DNA of 31,189 bases from a virus: positions 1 through 31,189 of the IMG/VR virus record IMGVR_UViG_3300037247_000675. One strand, 5' to 3'. The notes under the pieces were generated by a model. It saw only the letters and a program-made list of their open reading frames with translations, made no database searches and was not told the origin of the DNA. A program made the position numbers and the translations under genes. Every line of letters begins with the position of its first letter. The stretch's first letter is position 1. Positions 7,101-14,974 of this stretch are shown here, piece after piece.

Positions 7101-7518
7101 CAGCAGCGTCCAGGGTCGCCCCGGCGGTTACGGAGGTGGGAATGCTTATGTTGATCTCCGTGTCCGGCGCCTCGGCCACGGTGAACACCGAACTGAAGTC
7201 GAGCGTCACGATGTCGGCGCCGCCCACCTGGACGCCACCGGACTTGACCGTCGTCATCGAACCCGTGCCGCCACCTACAGAACGCCCCGCAAGTGCATCT
7301 AACGCAGTACCCACTTCGCGGGGCACGGTCGTCCAATCGCCCGGCGTTACGGGCTCGTACCCAACGTTGTTCGCCGGGCTCGATGGGGACGTGGTTTCGG
7401 TGTCGGTCCGCTGTACGGCCTTTGCGCCTACCCACGAGCTGAGCCCGAGGAACAACAGGGCGAGGGCGACATACACCGTTGCAATTTTGGCCCAGCCTCC
7501 GTCTACGTGTTTCGCCAT
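4147..7518 (-). CDS. Large tail-fibre-like structural protein with N-terminal membrane segment, 1123 aa
   Basis: The largest protein of the window. Residues about 11-33 (KIATVYVALALLFLGLSSWVG) form one hydrophobic segment after a short polar start, like a signal anchor. The rest is Gly/Thr/Ser/Ala-rich and beta-prone. A TQTLTNKTLTTPT segment near residue 810 followed by AGHTH is characteristic of phage tail fibres and host-specificity proteins. The C-terminus (NPSTSRSLDVST then LAQLRAIVGTMIADQ) resembles a recurring fibre C-terminal cap. Likely role: receptor-binding or peripheral virion protein. GAGGGG precedes the ATG. The membrane segment is odd for a fibre (see findings). Confidence 0.8.
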   Translation of the reverse strand: MAKHVDGGWAKIATVYVALALLFLGLSSWVGAKAVQRTDTETTSPSSPANNVGYEPVTPGDWTTVPREVGTALDALAGRSVGGGTGSMTTVKSGGVQVGGADIVTLDFSSVFTVAEAPDTEINISIPTSVTAGATLDAAALVVGDGARGLSSVGIKAAATTLTGLSLIRADTGGADPNLLVLSSAGDSAVNYFSLANHVTGNAPIMAASGEANTGLQFWDSNSREIVVMASVASAVNELTIANAATTNDPSITASGETNVGIIIASKGTGVVSVPGVGTGGLTDYDLTVGNTSDYGIMQVGNFSVGRSSYKAGAVDFDGTVLFRNLSAPATGPVEFAFAMTGGTSLRFAIAKAAVGNATYNSRSLLCAGPAPASTAAVTVAHWQGTGIFDNLVCDTAGDGADLGVQNDLEVEGDIFTDSILESTTAAGVTIDGVLLKDGEVDGRNVGDLLAFFNGTFIESFNALATSDGATVTMSIEQDGGGDLTMNFSDGQTILDCTPAATIALTAGSDTSPTDNFIYVLQSTKVLTKSTSDWPSAEHIKVGFFLAPSAGFVQTKGVYINHNTNDHAQGTNGQGHLVHITERLRADHAIYRSGGDLTITIGGGGTTVDVAVTAGVVRQMHKHATPAMDTATGDAILILNQNGAAFDPVTDLELLTNDANGVAVKKYFNWLIAAVANKGGEYSPLIMNLPTGSYNKQQSAETDVDGYDVFGLPSEYDVESATGFLIARVTMSKIGGTWAHVSTVDLRGTNPQSATGGVGGVTTEFADNAWHLFDESDVTKEMDFQLSGLTTGNTRTITMADADVDLSQMVTLTGTQTLTNKTLTTPTIGSFANAGHTHLNAAGGGTVTEAAISDLGAYLENIVEDTTPQLGADLECEGFRLNNWERMVGTFDGNSCKVTLNTYGTAARFGIWDTNTAGGSLDTPTAVGSTRTIGRFNMKGHDGTSFVSTARLEGIVDGTVTTGTVPISLAFSTGTTTPLVRFTLRSDGHTQVSDSRRWQFRNANNAVWSPGTNTLSLLGGGTLRLDLTANTLQFWKDDATAIGTIDCNTLTEMKIQSANTSDRIRIDNTGVGINGAAGVAPPTYTVTNPSTSRSLDVSTATLAQLRAIVGTMIADQQTFGAFQ

Positions 7519-7522
7519 AGCG

Positions 7523-7774
7523 TTAGCCCCTCTTCACTAAATGCGCTTCGATCCGTTCAAGGCGCCGCTTGATTTCCTTGAAGTCTTCACGCACGTCCAC
7601 CAACGACTGATCGTGCCGTGCCAGCAGCACTGCGTGTTCGCGCCGCATTCCGCTCGGACAGCCGTTACGTCCGTTACGTCCGTTACGCCGCTTGTTGACG
7701 AAGGCGAAGACCTCTCGCACGAGCAGATACGCAAGAATCCCCGGGACACCTACGGACGTCATTGCTTCTGTCAT
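7523..7774 (-). CDS. Small membrane protein with coiled coil, possible BhlA-like holin
   Basis: 83 residues: one hydrophobic segment at about residues 7-26 (SVGVPGILAYLLVREVFAFV), a basic Asn/Gly/Arg repeat linker, then a C-terminal coiled coil (VREDFKEIKRRLERIEAHL). An N-terminal TM followed by a coiled coil is the plan of BhlA/UviB-type holin-like proteins. No endolysin gene is next to it, so a holin role is a suggestion only; it may instead pair with the membrane-anchored fibre gene immediately downstream. The ATG overlaps the previous stop as ATGA. Confidence 0.6.
   Translation of the reverse strand: MTEAMTSVGVPGILAYLLVREVFAFVNKRRNGRNGRNGCPSGMRREHAVLLARHDQSLVDVREDFKEIKRRLERIEAHLVKRG
7662..7688. 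repeat. Three tandem 9-bp units inside the coiled-coil protein gene
   Basis: CCGTTACGT, CCGTTACGT and CCGTTACGC follow one another without gap. In the minus-strand gene they encode the NGR repeat linker between membrane segment and coiled coil. Because the unit is a multiple of three, copy number can change without a frameshift. Confidence 0.85.
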
Positions 7775-8214
7775 AGTGCTACTCCAACCTGCGCCGCCTC
7801 CGCCAACTCCGTCAACTCGGCAGGGGTCGGATATCGCACTTCAACTTGAAGCGCCCATGTCATGTTCCCGGGATCTGGGTTCGTCCAATTGGGCACGATG
7901 GAATCTCCCGCGTCGAAGACCCAGTGATGCTCATCGGTAACCTGAATGCGCCAGTGAAAGAAACGGTGCGTCGCACCGAAGTTCCTCATGATGTTAATGG
8001 TCTTGTCGAAAACGCCGGACCGCTCGGCGGCTATCTTCTGATAGATCGTCAGGTCCGCGTTGCCCGCTCCACCCGTTGCCCACGCGCGAATCGCGGTCAA
8101 CACGAACGGGGTGTCGAACGTGAAAGATGGATTCGGCCCGTCGGCGGTGACCGTCGCCATGTCGCCATCACCGCTACGTCGGCGCTTGATGATCGTAAAC
8201 GGGTTGATCGGCAT
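7771..8214 (-). CDS. Hypothetical tail-region structural protein, 147 aa
   Basis: Predicted beta-rich protein: SFTFDTPFVLTAIRAWATGG, LTIYQKIAAE and FFHWRIQVTDEHHWVFDAGD read like a jelly-roll or Ig-like domain, with aromatic-rich strands. The ATG overlaps the previous stop by one base (TAATG) and its own stop overlaps the next ATG. Position among fibre and adhesin genes suggests a minor virion protein. No family recognised. Confidence 0.68.
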   Translation of the reverse strand: MPINPFTIIKRRRSGDGDMATVTADGPNPSFTFDTPFVLTAIRAWATGGAGNADLTIYQKIAAERSGVFDKTINIMRNFGATHRFFHWRIQVTDEHHWVFDAGDSIVPNWTNPDPGNMTWALQVEVRYPTPAELTELAEAAQVGVAL

Positions 8215-9035
8215 TACCGGTTATCCAGGAACAAGCCGTTATGCAACTTGTCGTCGTAGCCCAGGACCATGCTACCCATGTCCGCCTGAATTTGCGTGAT
8301 GGCCTGCTCGCCGCGCCGTTCACGCAGGTCGAGCGTCCCGCCGCGTTTCACGTGAATCGTCGTACCCACCGTGTGCTTGTAGATGACTGTCGCGCTCGCG
8401 CCGATGACGAGCGTAACTATCGGCTTGGTATCGACCTCCATGTGCGCGTTGGTGATGCTGCAGAACGTCACCGTCTTGGTACAGAACACGCGCCCGGCGC
8501 CAACGACCAGATTCGGCAAGGCGTTTCCGTTACCGGTTTCGGTCGTCAACCGCAGTGTCACATCGCCCCCCATATTGTTGACGTAACCGATCGACACCGT
8601 CGCCGCAGCCCCGAACTCCATGGCGGCTTCCATCGTAACGTCGCCACGAGCGATGCCGATCCTGTTCCATACGGAATCTGCGTGTTGGGCGTTGACGGAA
8701 CTGGTGAGGAAAATCATGTTCCCCGGCTCCATCGTCTCGATGTACGTGTCGTCCATCGCCTCACCGCCGCCAGCGGAATTATCATCGTCCGACGTGATGT
8801 ACGCATTGCCGCCGTGCAGTATGCGCAATATCTCCGCATTCCAGCGTGCAGGGGAGCCCGACGTGCCGAGGGTTTTCGGCCACCCCTTACTGAGTACGAC
8901 GCTGTCGTAGTCGATGCCCTTCTGATCGACGTTCGTGACGATATCGAGCGTGTTGTTCTCGAGCACGACCACATCGCTGTCGTCAACCGGCGTGTTCTCG
9001 GTCCAGTCGGCGTTTGGTACTGTGATAACTGCCAT
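8214..9035 (-). CDS. Beta-rich tail-region protein, 273 aa
   Basis: Starts MAVITVPNADWTENTPVDD with AGGGA upstream. The sequence alternates short strands with Gly/Asn/Asp turns (ARGDVTMEAAMEFGAAATVSI, GDVTLRLTTETGNGNA, VKRGGTLDLRER), as in right-handed beta-helix or beta-solenoid phage proteins. No catalytic residues can be assigned. It shares this style with the next upstream gene, so the two may be related fibre or tailspike components. Confidence 0.68.
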   Translation of the reverse strand: MAVITVPNADWTENTPVDDSDVVVLENNTLDIVTNVDQKGIDYDSVVLSKGWPKTLGTSGSPARWNAEILRILHGGNAYITSDDDNSAGGGEAMDDTYIETMEPGNMIFLTSSVNAQHADSVWNRIGIARGDVTMEAAMEFGAAATVSIGYVNNMGGDVTLRLTTETGNGNALPNLVVGAGRVFCTKTVTFCSITNAHMEVDTKPIVTLVIGASATVIYKHTVGTTIHVKRGGTLDLRERRGEQAITQIQADMGSMVLGYDDKLHNGLFLDNR

Positions 9036-9045
9036 AATTGATTCC

Positions 9046-9885
9046 CTATGGGTACGGCTCGTTCAAATCTAAATCGTAGTAACCAGACACTTTATCGATT
9101 GCGCTGCCCAGCAGCACACCGCCCACACCGATCTCGATTAGAGCCGGTATTGCCCACTGGCTCCCCCGCACATCGAGAATGCCACCGTCAACGAATATGA
9201 TCGGCGTCTCTGCTGCCGGATCACTCGCAGGTTCATATGTGAGAACCCCGCCCGAGATGCGGACGATCATGGAGTTTTGTAGCAGGCCGGTTTGCAGCAC
9301 ATTGCCGCCGTTGATCAGAAGCATTTGGGCGGACTGCGTGTAGTCTCTGGCGTTATTCAGCACCCCGGCATCAACCCGCGTTACGAGCGGTAGCAGCTCG
9401 GCCGCGTCTGCTGCGTCGATTGTCAGGCGCGATTGATTGGTCGACAACAGAAACCACGTGCCGCTAGTGGCAGAGGCGAAAGTCCCCGTTGAAAGGACTT
9501 GCACATCACCACTTTTCACATACAACCGCGTGAGAATGCCTTTGAGCTGGCATGTGCCCTGTGAGCCCATGCCGCGGTCAATCACCATTTGACCCGACGC
9601 CGCGGCCGGGCCGCCCCAGTAGAAATCACCTCGATGCCGAATGACCCACCGATTGACATTGAGCCCATGATTTACGAAAGTTCCGCTAGTCCCAATGTTA
9701 CCTTTGTAGTCCGGTCGCGTGACGAAGGTTGCACTGTTCGCGATTGTCGTATCGGTCGTTGCGTCGCCGTGCCCGTAGTCGCCGAAGATGCTGTCGATAC
9801 CGATACCCGGAACGGCCCCTGTCCAGTTTCCGGCCGCGTTCAGATCGGTGTCAGCCGGTTGCCATAGGCTAGGCGTGTTTGCCAT
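9046..9885 (-). CDS. Beta-solenoid-like structural protein, 279 aa (possible longer form with signal peptide)
   Basis: Start placed at ATG 9885 (GGGAG 7-8 nt upstream), giving MANTPSLWQPADTDLNAAGNW; the AGNWTGAVPG opening is common at the start of phage and autotransporter-like beta-solenoid proteins. Further segments (SGTFVNHGLNVNRWVIRH, SGDVQVLSTGTF, RISGGVLTYEP, GGILDVRG) look like solenoid rungs. An in-frame ATG at 9966 has a better ribosome site (AGGAG, 7 nt) and would add a signal-peptide-like segment, but would overlap the upstream gene by 98 nt. Role: probably virion-associated fibre or adhesin. Confidence 0.7.
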   Translation of the reverse strand: MANTPSLWQPADTDLNAAGNWTGAVPGIGIDSIFGDYGHGDATTDTTIANSATFVTRPDYKGNIGTSGTFVNHGLNVNRWVIRHRGDFYWGGPAAASGQMVIDRGMGSQGTCQLKGILTRLYVKSGDVQVLSTGTFASATSGTWFLLSTNQSRLTIDAADAAELLPLVTRVDAGVLNNARDYTQSAQMLLINGGNVLQTGLLQNSMIVRISGGVLTYEPASDPAAETPIIFVDGGILDVRGSQWAIPALIEIGVGGVLLGSAIDKVSGYYDLDLNEPYP

Positions 9886-10792
9886 TATGCTCTCCCGTTC
9901 GTCCTCGGCGCGCCCGTGCCACGCTTGTCCGATAACCAACGCTACCGCTAAAATCGTTGCGTACATGCTCTTGCTCCTGTGCTGAGACCTGTTGTTCAGT
10001 AACACTGAGCATTGTACGCAAACCCGATCGTTCAAGCAAGCGCCCCGAGGGCGCCGCGCCCGGGGAGTCGCCACCGGAACGCGGCGCCACAACAGGAGCA
10101 GAGTCGTTCATGCATGGTATTTCCGAAAGTAGCCCAGCAACCTCGGCCTCACTTACGTCTGCATTCGGTAGAGCCGGCATGGGCGACTCGTAATCGTGCA
10201 GCCATTGGGCGGCCGTAGGAGGCTCAGCCATCCACCCGAGGAGCGCCGTCCAAATCGCGGTTCGCCAATCAAGCGGAGTAGCCGTAATCGCTTCAAGCGT
10301 GTTACTGCTCGGCACGCCGGTCACGGCGATGTCAAGTGCAGCCATCTTCTTGAGCCGGTGCCGCCACATGTCACGATCGAGTTCGTCGCGCCGTTCGTGC
10401 GTCAGCTCGCCGATCTGCTCTTTCAGCGCGGTCGCCTGCTGATAGAAGCGAAGGAACTCGCGGGCCGAATCGTGGATGACCTGGTCCAGCTCAACCGACG
10501 CCGCCTCCTTGCGCCGTAACTGTCGTTGTACCCGTGCGTGGCGTCGTCGGGAGATTCGAGTCCACCAGCGCCCGCCTAGCTCGGCCAGCTCATCGGTCAG
10601 ATCCTCGCGGTCGTGCAGCAGACCGCCCGCGCCGAACAGCCCACGGTAACGCTTGTCCAGCTCACGGAGGGCCTGTTTGTACATGCCATAGACTGTCCCT
10701 CCGCTCTCGGCGGTGATGAAGTAATCTATTTGGAACGTGGAATGGAACCGTTGATGATCGGCTAGTAGTTCCAGAATGCTCTCCCTGTTCAT
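9869..10792 (-). CDS. Hypothetical helical phage protein, 307 aa
   Basis: ATG overlaps the stop of the Kelch-like gene as ATGA. The first 180 residues are strongly helical and charged (LDKRYRGLFGAGG, RISRRRHARVQRQLRRKEAA, LKEQIGELTHERRDELDRD), suggesting coiled coils. A Trp-rich part follows (LDWRTAIWTALLGWMAE), and the last 90 residues are Ser/Gly/Arg-rich and probably disordered. Helical proteins placed after a receptor-binding gene are sometimes assembly chaperones, but I recognise no family. Its 3' end overlaps the next gene. Confidence 0.62.
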   Translation of the reverse strand: MNRESILELLADHQRFHSTFQIDYFITAESGGTVYGMYKQALRELDKRYRGLFGAGGLLHDREDLTDELAELGGRWWTRISRRRHARVQRQLRRKEAASVELDQVIHDSAREFLRFYQQATALKEQIGELTHERRDELDRDMWRHRLKKMAALDIAVTGVPSSNTLEAITATPLDWRTAIWTALLGWMAEPPTAAQWLHDYESPMPALPNADVSEAEVAGLLSEIPCMNDSAPVVAPRSGGDSPGAAPSGRLLERSGLRTMLSVTEQQVSAQEQEHVRNDFSGSVGYRTSVARARRGRTGEHNGKHA

Positions 10793-11733
10793 GCCGACAC
10801 CTCCGCCGTCGCATGCCAGCCCCTTGGTGTGGGCAAACTGCTAACTGATTTCCACGTTGCATTCGCAAAGCGATCGACATCCGCCAGAAAGCCGAATGGG
10901 AAAAACAAATCTGCCGACCCGCCAACCAGATATCCAAATCTGCGCAATGTGAAGCTTTCCGCAAGTCGTCGCCTGGGCAACGGCACGTCCGTATCAGCCG
11001 ACCAAGCATCGGCTCCGACATTGTACTTGTCGTTGTCGGATAGGTACGCTGTGCCCCAATCACTGCCCTGGCAAACGTGTATAAAGGAACCCAAGCGAAA
11101 GGCTGTATGTTGGAGGCGTCCAGGTGGCGGGAGATCCCGACGCACCGACCAGGTGGAATTGGCGAATCTCTCATTCGAAGTTTGAGGCGGCAAGGTGACT
11201 GAAATTACCCCTGCAATAATGTATCCCGCGCCTCCGTACCCCGTCGCGCTATGGTAGACCCGTTTCGTGTACATATCAGTGTCGGTGGCCCATGCTAAAC
11301 CATTCCACTTGAGTACTTCCTTCAGATACGGGCCACGAATCCCACCGAAGCAGTACCCAGCCCCTCCGATATTCGCAGCCTCGATTCGGCTAGTAGCGTG
11401 CGCCAACGGGAGCTGTGAGATCCAAGCATCGTTGACATAACGATCATGGTCATTCAACATCGGAAGTTCCGGCAGGTCCCTATTAGAGCCGCCGACCAGG
11501 TTGGCCCCGCCAGCGAAGTTGAAAGCGGCCGCCACGGCCCGGCCGGGCAAAGGCACTGCCGTTTTGACCTCCCATGTGTCACTGAAGCTATATCGATAAT
11601 TCGCTCGCAACGCGCCTCCCATGCCGCCGAAACTGTGACCATAGTCCCGCGTTCTTGCTCCCCTTGCTCGCAGGGGCGATTCGATGAAAGCCCCTAGCGT
11701 AGACTTCGCGAAACTTCCGAACTTCGTGGACAT
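10789..11733 (-). CDS. Kelch-like beta-propeller protein, probable tail adhesin
   Basis: Six repeats begin at about W54, W104, W148, W195, W244 and W294 (spacing 44-50 residues). Each has the Kelch plan: (A/T)W followed by a LP.PR-like turn about 7-9 residues later, then H/A-rich strand and a YxxGG or equivalent (ANLVGG, GYCFGG, GYIIAG, GYLVGG). This predicts a six-bladed propeller after a roughly 45-residue Gly/Arg-rich start. Kelch propellers bind proteins or glycans, so with its place among fibre-like genes a receptor-binding role is likely. ATG 11733 was preferred to 11760, which would overlap the upstream gene by 22 nt. Confidence 0.74.
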   Translation of the reverse strand: MSTKFGSFAKSTLGAFIESPLRARGARTRDYGHSFGGMGGALRANYRYSFSDTWEVKTAVPLPGRAVAAAFNFAGGANLVGGSNRDLPELPMLNDHDRYVNDAWISQLPLAHATSRIEAANIGGAGYCFGGIRGPYLKEVLKWNGLAWATDTDMYTKRVYHSATGYGGAGYIIAGVISVTLPPQTSNERFANSTWSVRRDLPPPGRLQHTAFRLGSFIHVCQGSDWGTAYLSDNDKYNVGADAWSADTDVPLPRRRLAESFTLRRFGYLVGGSADLFFPFGFLADVDRFANATWKSVSSLPTPRGWHATAEVSA

Positions 11734-11738
11734 CCGCT

Positions 11739-12272
11739 CTACCCGTCTTCCTCGGCCCATTCATGGCCGTGGTCGCGCGCCTCCCAGCGAACCTCCACTT
11801 CCTCGCCGTCCGGCAATAGGGCCGTGACGCCCGTTCCACCGTTCACCAGATTGGCGAGAATCTCATCATCCACGAGCCACGGAGGATTGATTACTTGGTT
11901 CTCCGTCTCGGTCTCTTCTCCAACGGTAAGGGTGGCGATGCGTCTCGTGTTGCTCGTATACGCATACGTCATATCATTGCGAGGTGGCATGTCGTCGAAC
12001 GGCGTGCGACGCAAGCCCCACGGTTTCGCAACGTATACATCACTCACACCAGACGGCGTACTACACACCAGGTAATCCCCGAAGTCACTGGCATTCGTAA
12101 TCACGAACCTTGTGGGTCTACCGTCTACCGCTTCCGGTATCGGGTGCCCGATGACCTGCTGAGCGGGGCCAACACCAGCCATGCGATTAAGCTTGTCCAC
12201 GGGCTGATTCAGCCTATCCGCCCTGAGAGCCTCACCAATCCTCCAGCGCTGAAGCGTTCCTGGTTGAATCAT
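11739..12272 (-). CDS. Hypothetical minor structural protein, 177 aa
   Basis: The N-terminus (MIQPGTLQRWRIGEALRADRLN followed by a helix) resembles the opening of small phage minor structural proteins that start with a short docking helix. The rest looks beta-rich (TRFVITNASDFGDYLVC, NTRRIATLTVGEE) and the end is strongly acidic. ATG overlaps the previous stop as ATGA. No specific function assigned. Confidence 0.68.
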   Translation of the reverse strand: MIQPGTLQRWRIGEALRADRLNQPVDKLNRMAGVGPAQQVIGHPIPEAVDGRPTRFVITNASDFGDYLVCSTPSGVSDVYVAKPWGLRRTPFDDMPPRNDMTYAYTSNTRRIATLTVGEETETENQVINPPWLVDDEILANLVNGGTGVTALLPDGEEVEVRWEARDHGHEWAEEDG

Positions 12273-13168
12273 AGGTGCAGATCCAGTAGGTGGAAGTCCG
12301 CGCTGCCTACCACCTGGAACGTCTTCACGCCGTTGATAACGCCGGTCGGCTGAAAACCAATCCCCCCGCCCGGCTGACCGGTCTTCGGGTCGATGTACGC
12401 GACCGTTGCACGCCAGCGGTCTATGTCGAACGTAAACTCATACGTCATGTTGTACGTCAGGCCCCTGTCGTCGGTAACCGCGCCTAGCCTGGTACATAAC
12501 CACGTATGCTCGCCGCTGCGATCGATGTCAACACTGTTCGTTTTGCCCGTAAAGGCCTTCGATTTATCAGCGACGCTGCCGAGGGCGCCGATCGGCAATT
12601 CCCGACGCATGTAGCGAAGCACCGTCAACACGACTGGCACATCCACCATGCCGCCTTGCGCGGGCTCGGGCTCAGGATTCAATCCCAGGGGCACGCCGTT
12701 TTCGTCGTAATCGATGGCGCGATAATCGTCGATGCGAATAGGATCACCATTTGCGTCGATGTTCGTCCGCTTCATCACGACCGTCGAGTCAAGTTCAAGT
12801 GTCGGACGCACCTGGTCAGACGGCGGGTTATCGAAGGGGCCGCCAGCGCCTTGGGTCTCGCCGTACCTAACAACCACTTCCCACTTCGTCGTGCAGTCTT
12901 CGACATTAGTTACAGTGCGGCTCGTCGCCAGAATGTTGCTGCCCTCGAACAAGTCACCAATCCGCGGAATGGCCGGGGCGCGCAAAGCATCCATGAGTAC
13001 CTGCGGCCCGGCGCCAAACACATCCTCGACCAGGAATGTGAGCGTTGCTTCCTGACCTGCGAACCGATCCGTGAATTCCATTGCGCCGGGTTTAATCAGG
13101 AACGGCGTAGTGTCGCCCGGTCCCGTCGGTGGCACTATGATCGGTGTAGGTCTTATTGGGGGGGCCAT
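12269..13168 (-). CDS. Hypothetical tail or baseplate protein, 299 aa
   Basis: Located directly after the tape measure, where siphophages normally encode distal tail or baseplate proteins. A Pro-rich start (APPIRPTPIIVPPTGPG) leads to a beta-rich body with segments such as TLTFLVEDVFGAG, KWEVVVRYGETQGAG, YNMTYEFTFDIDRWRATVAYID and FQVVGSADFHLLDLHL. I do not recognise the family, so the distal-tail assignment rests on gene order. ATG overlaps the tape measure stop by one base (TGATG). Confidence 0.7.
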   Translation of the reverse strand: MAPPIRPTPIIVPPTGPGDTTPFLIKPGAMEFTDRFAGQEATLTFLVEDVFGAGPQVLMDALRAPAIPRIGDLFEGSNILATSRTVTNVEDCTTKWEVVVRYGETQGAGGPFDNPPSDQVRPTLELDSTVVMKRTNIDANGDPIRIDDYRAIDYDENGVPLGLNPEPEPAQGGMVDVPVVLTVLRYMRRELPIGALGSVADKSKAFTGKTNSVDIDRSGEHTWLCTRLGAVTDDRGLTYNMTYEFTFDIDRWRATVAYIDPKTGQPGGGIGFQPTGVINGVKTFQVVGSADFHLLDLHL

Positions 13169-14640
13169 CAGGTTGTAACCGCCACGTTATTACGGGTGTT
13201 CGTCGCGATCTGCCCGAGAAGGACGTGGGCTCTTATGTCCATGACCGACTGCTTGCCCGCTGCCGTCATGCCCGGTATGTGAAACCGGCTCGGGGAAATC
13301 TGCATGAACTGGCCGGGGCGGGCGGGAAGCTCCAGGCCCGCAGGCTTGGGTTTTGCAGTCGGTTGTATATTCATAAACGCGAAGGGCGCCAGAAACCGAG
13401 CGATCCCCACGAATGCGGGCACGACGGAACGTAGCGATTCGCCCACACTCACCAGGCCCCGGAAGAAGGGGTGCTGCTTGAATCCTTCAGCAATCGCTTT
13501 CCCCGCTTGTTGCATCACGGTTCCGCCGCGTAGCTCGTTGCGGATCGCGTTGAAGAAAGTGTCGATCGTGTTCGCCAGTCGATCCGTCTCGGCGATGCTA
13601 GAACTCAGTGCCAGGATACGGGCGTTGATGTCTTCCCCCAGTGGCTTGCGTTTCCCAGCCAGAACACCGCGGGCCGCAAGGCCCACCTCCCGTCCCCAGA
13701 ACGCATCGATAGTTAATGCCAAGAACTCATCTAGGCGTTCTCGGAACGTCATTTTCTTTTCTTGGATTTTCAAGACCATGAGGTCCCAAGCGTCCGTCCA
13801 CCGCGCCATCCACTTGATAGTGGATTGAATACTCTTCGCGACCCCCTCGAATACATCAGCGAACGTGAAGCCCATGTTGCGAAGGTCGATAATAAAGTCC
13901 GTCGTAAGTTCCGACATCTTCCGGATTCCGGGGGATACGTCGATAGCCATACGATCCGCGATAGAACGTAACGCACGCTTCATATCGCTGAAGGCGTCGT
14001 TTGCGTCTTCGATTTTCGTTAAATCCCACCTGCTGAAGGAGCCGGATAGCCGCACGGAGTCGGCCAACATCTCGCGCAGTTTCACAGAACCCAATTCCAT
14101 CATATTGAGCAACGTCACACCGCGCAGGGTGAAGATGTCCGACATGATTCCGATCTTTTGAATCCGATTCGGTATTTTCTCGAGTGCGTCGCTGATCCGC
14201 AGAAAGATCTCATCCGGCTTCATTGCTATCAGTTTCGCAGCATCCAACCCCAACGCTTCAAACGCATCTTTCGCTTCTCCCGTCCCCTCCGCAGCTTCCG
14301 CTATACCCTTGGCCATATTCAGTAGGCCCTTGTGTAGCGTCTTGATCTGGCTGCCGGTCAATTCGGCGATACGCTCGAAGCCGCGTAGCTTGTCTGCCGC
14401 GATATCCAGCCGAGCCGAGGTCTTCGCCAACACATCGAGCGTCGCCATGCTCTGCTTGATAAAGAGCACCATCGCACCCGCCGCAACCGTTGCAATAACC
14501 GCGCCGAACTTGGCGATACGTGTGGACAGCGTGCGGACATCCGCACCGAACTTCTTGATAGTGCGGGACGCACGCTTCATCTTCTTGCGAAACGCTGCCG
14601 TCTTCGCCTTAACGCTGACTGCTATGTTTGCGGTTGCCAC
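13168..14640 (-). CDS. Tail tape measure protein
   Basis: 490 residues, mostly helical. The N-terminus (ANIAVSVKAKTAAFRKKMKRA) with repeated Lys/Arg helices, then a hydrophobic segment at about residues 44-63 (KFGAVIATVAAGAMVLFIKQ), a central region with TSARLDIAADKLRGFERIAE typical of TMP_2-like tape measures, and further hydrophobic helices near residues 400-435. Tape measures set tail length; at the usual 0.15 nm per residue this predicts a tail near 70 nm. It lies directly after the frameshifted chaperone pair, as in lambda. Start is GTG 14640 with AGGAAG upstream, overlapping the chaperone end by 32 nt. Confidence 0.86.
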   Translation of the reverse strand: MATANIAVSVKAKTAAFRKKMKRASRTIKKFGADVRTLSTRIAKFGAVIATVAAGAMVLFIKQSMATLDVLAKTSARLDIAADKLRGFERIAELTGSQIKTLHKGLLNMAKGIAEAAEGTGEAKDAFEALGLDAAKLIAMKPDEIFLRISDALEKIPNRIQKIGIMSDIFTLRGVTLLNMMELGSVKLREMLADSVRLSGSFSRWDLTKIEDANDAFSDMKRALRSIADRMAIDVSPGIRKMSELTTDFIIDLRNMGFTFADVFEGVAKSIQSTIKWMARWTDAWDLMVLKIQEKKMTFRERLDEFLALTIDAFWGREVGLAARGVLAGKRKPLGEDINARILALSSSIAETDRLANTIDTFFNAIRNELRGGTVMQQAGKAIAEGFKQHPFFRGLVSVGESLRSVVPAFVGIARFLAPFAFMNIQPTAKPKPAGLELPARPGQFMQISPSRFHIPGMTAAGKQSVMDIRAHVLLGQIATNTRNNVAVTT

Positions 14641-14974
14641 TCTTTCGCTCTTCCTGTTTCTTGAGCGCCCCTTGCATCACGGCTTCGATATCCTGTGCGG
14701 TCTGTCGCTTCCTGAACGTTGGCTCGCGAGCGATCATAAAGTCCTCGATCTTCCGCTTGGTCGCGCCGCGTTTGCTCATCATGTTGGCGACCATGCACAA
14801 CAGCGACGCCATTCGTGCGTCTGCTGCTCGTTCACCTATGGGCCGGAAACTCGCATACTCTTGCCACTCCAACAGTGCCGTCATCGGCATCTCGTTGAGC
14901 AACCCGTCCACATCCCACCTGCCGATATGCCCCGCCAACTCATAGGCGAATCGGCGTATCGGGTCTCTCAGTCT
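14609..14974 (-). CDS. Tail assembly chaperone, lambda gpT-like part made by -1 frameshift
   Basis: This frame has no ATG with a ribosome site at its beginning; it is entered from the upstream gene by slipping at 14980-14974. From there it reads RLRDPIRRFAYELAGHIGRW, then MTALLEWQEYASFRPIGERAADARMAS, the pattern of gpT-like chaperones (a helix with EW.. followed by a P.GE.R.D.R motif). It ends with a basic tail. The fused product, about 233 residues, would bind the tape measure while recruiting tail tube subunits. A TTG at 14938 could start a shorter form but nothing supports it. Confidence 0.78.
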   Translation of the reverse strand, partial: RLRDPIRRFAYELAGHIGRWDVDGLLNEMPMTALLEWQEYASFRPIGERAADARMASLLCMVANMMSKRGATKRKIEDFMIAREPTFRKRQTAQDIEAVMQGALKKQEERKSGNRKHSSQR

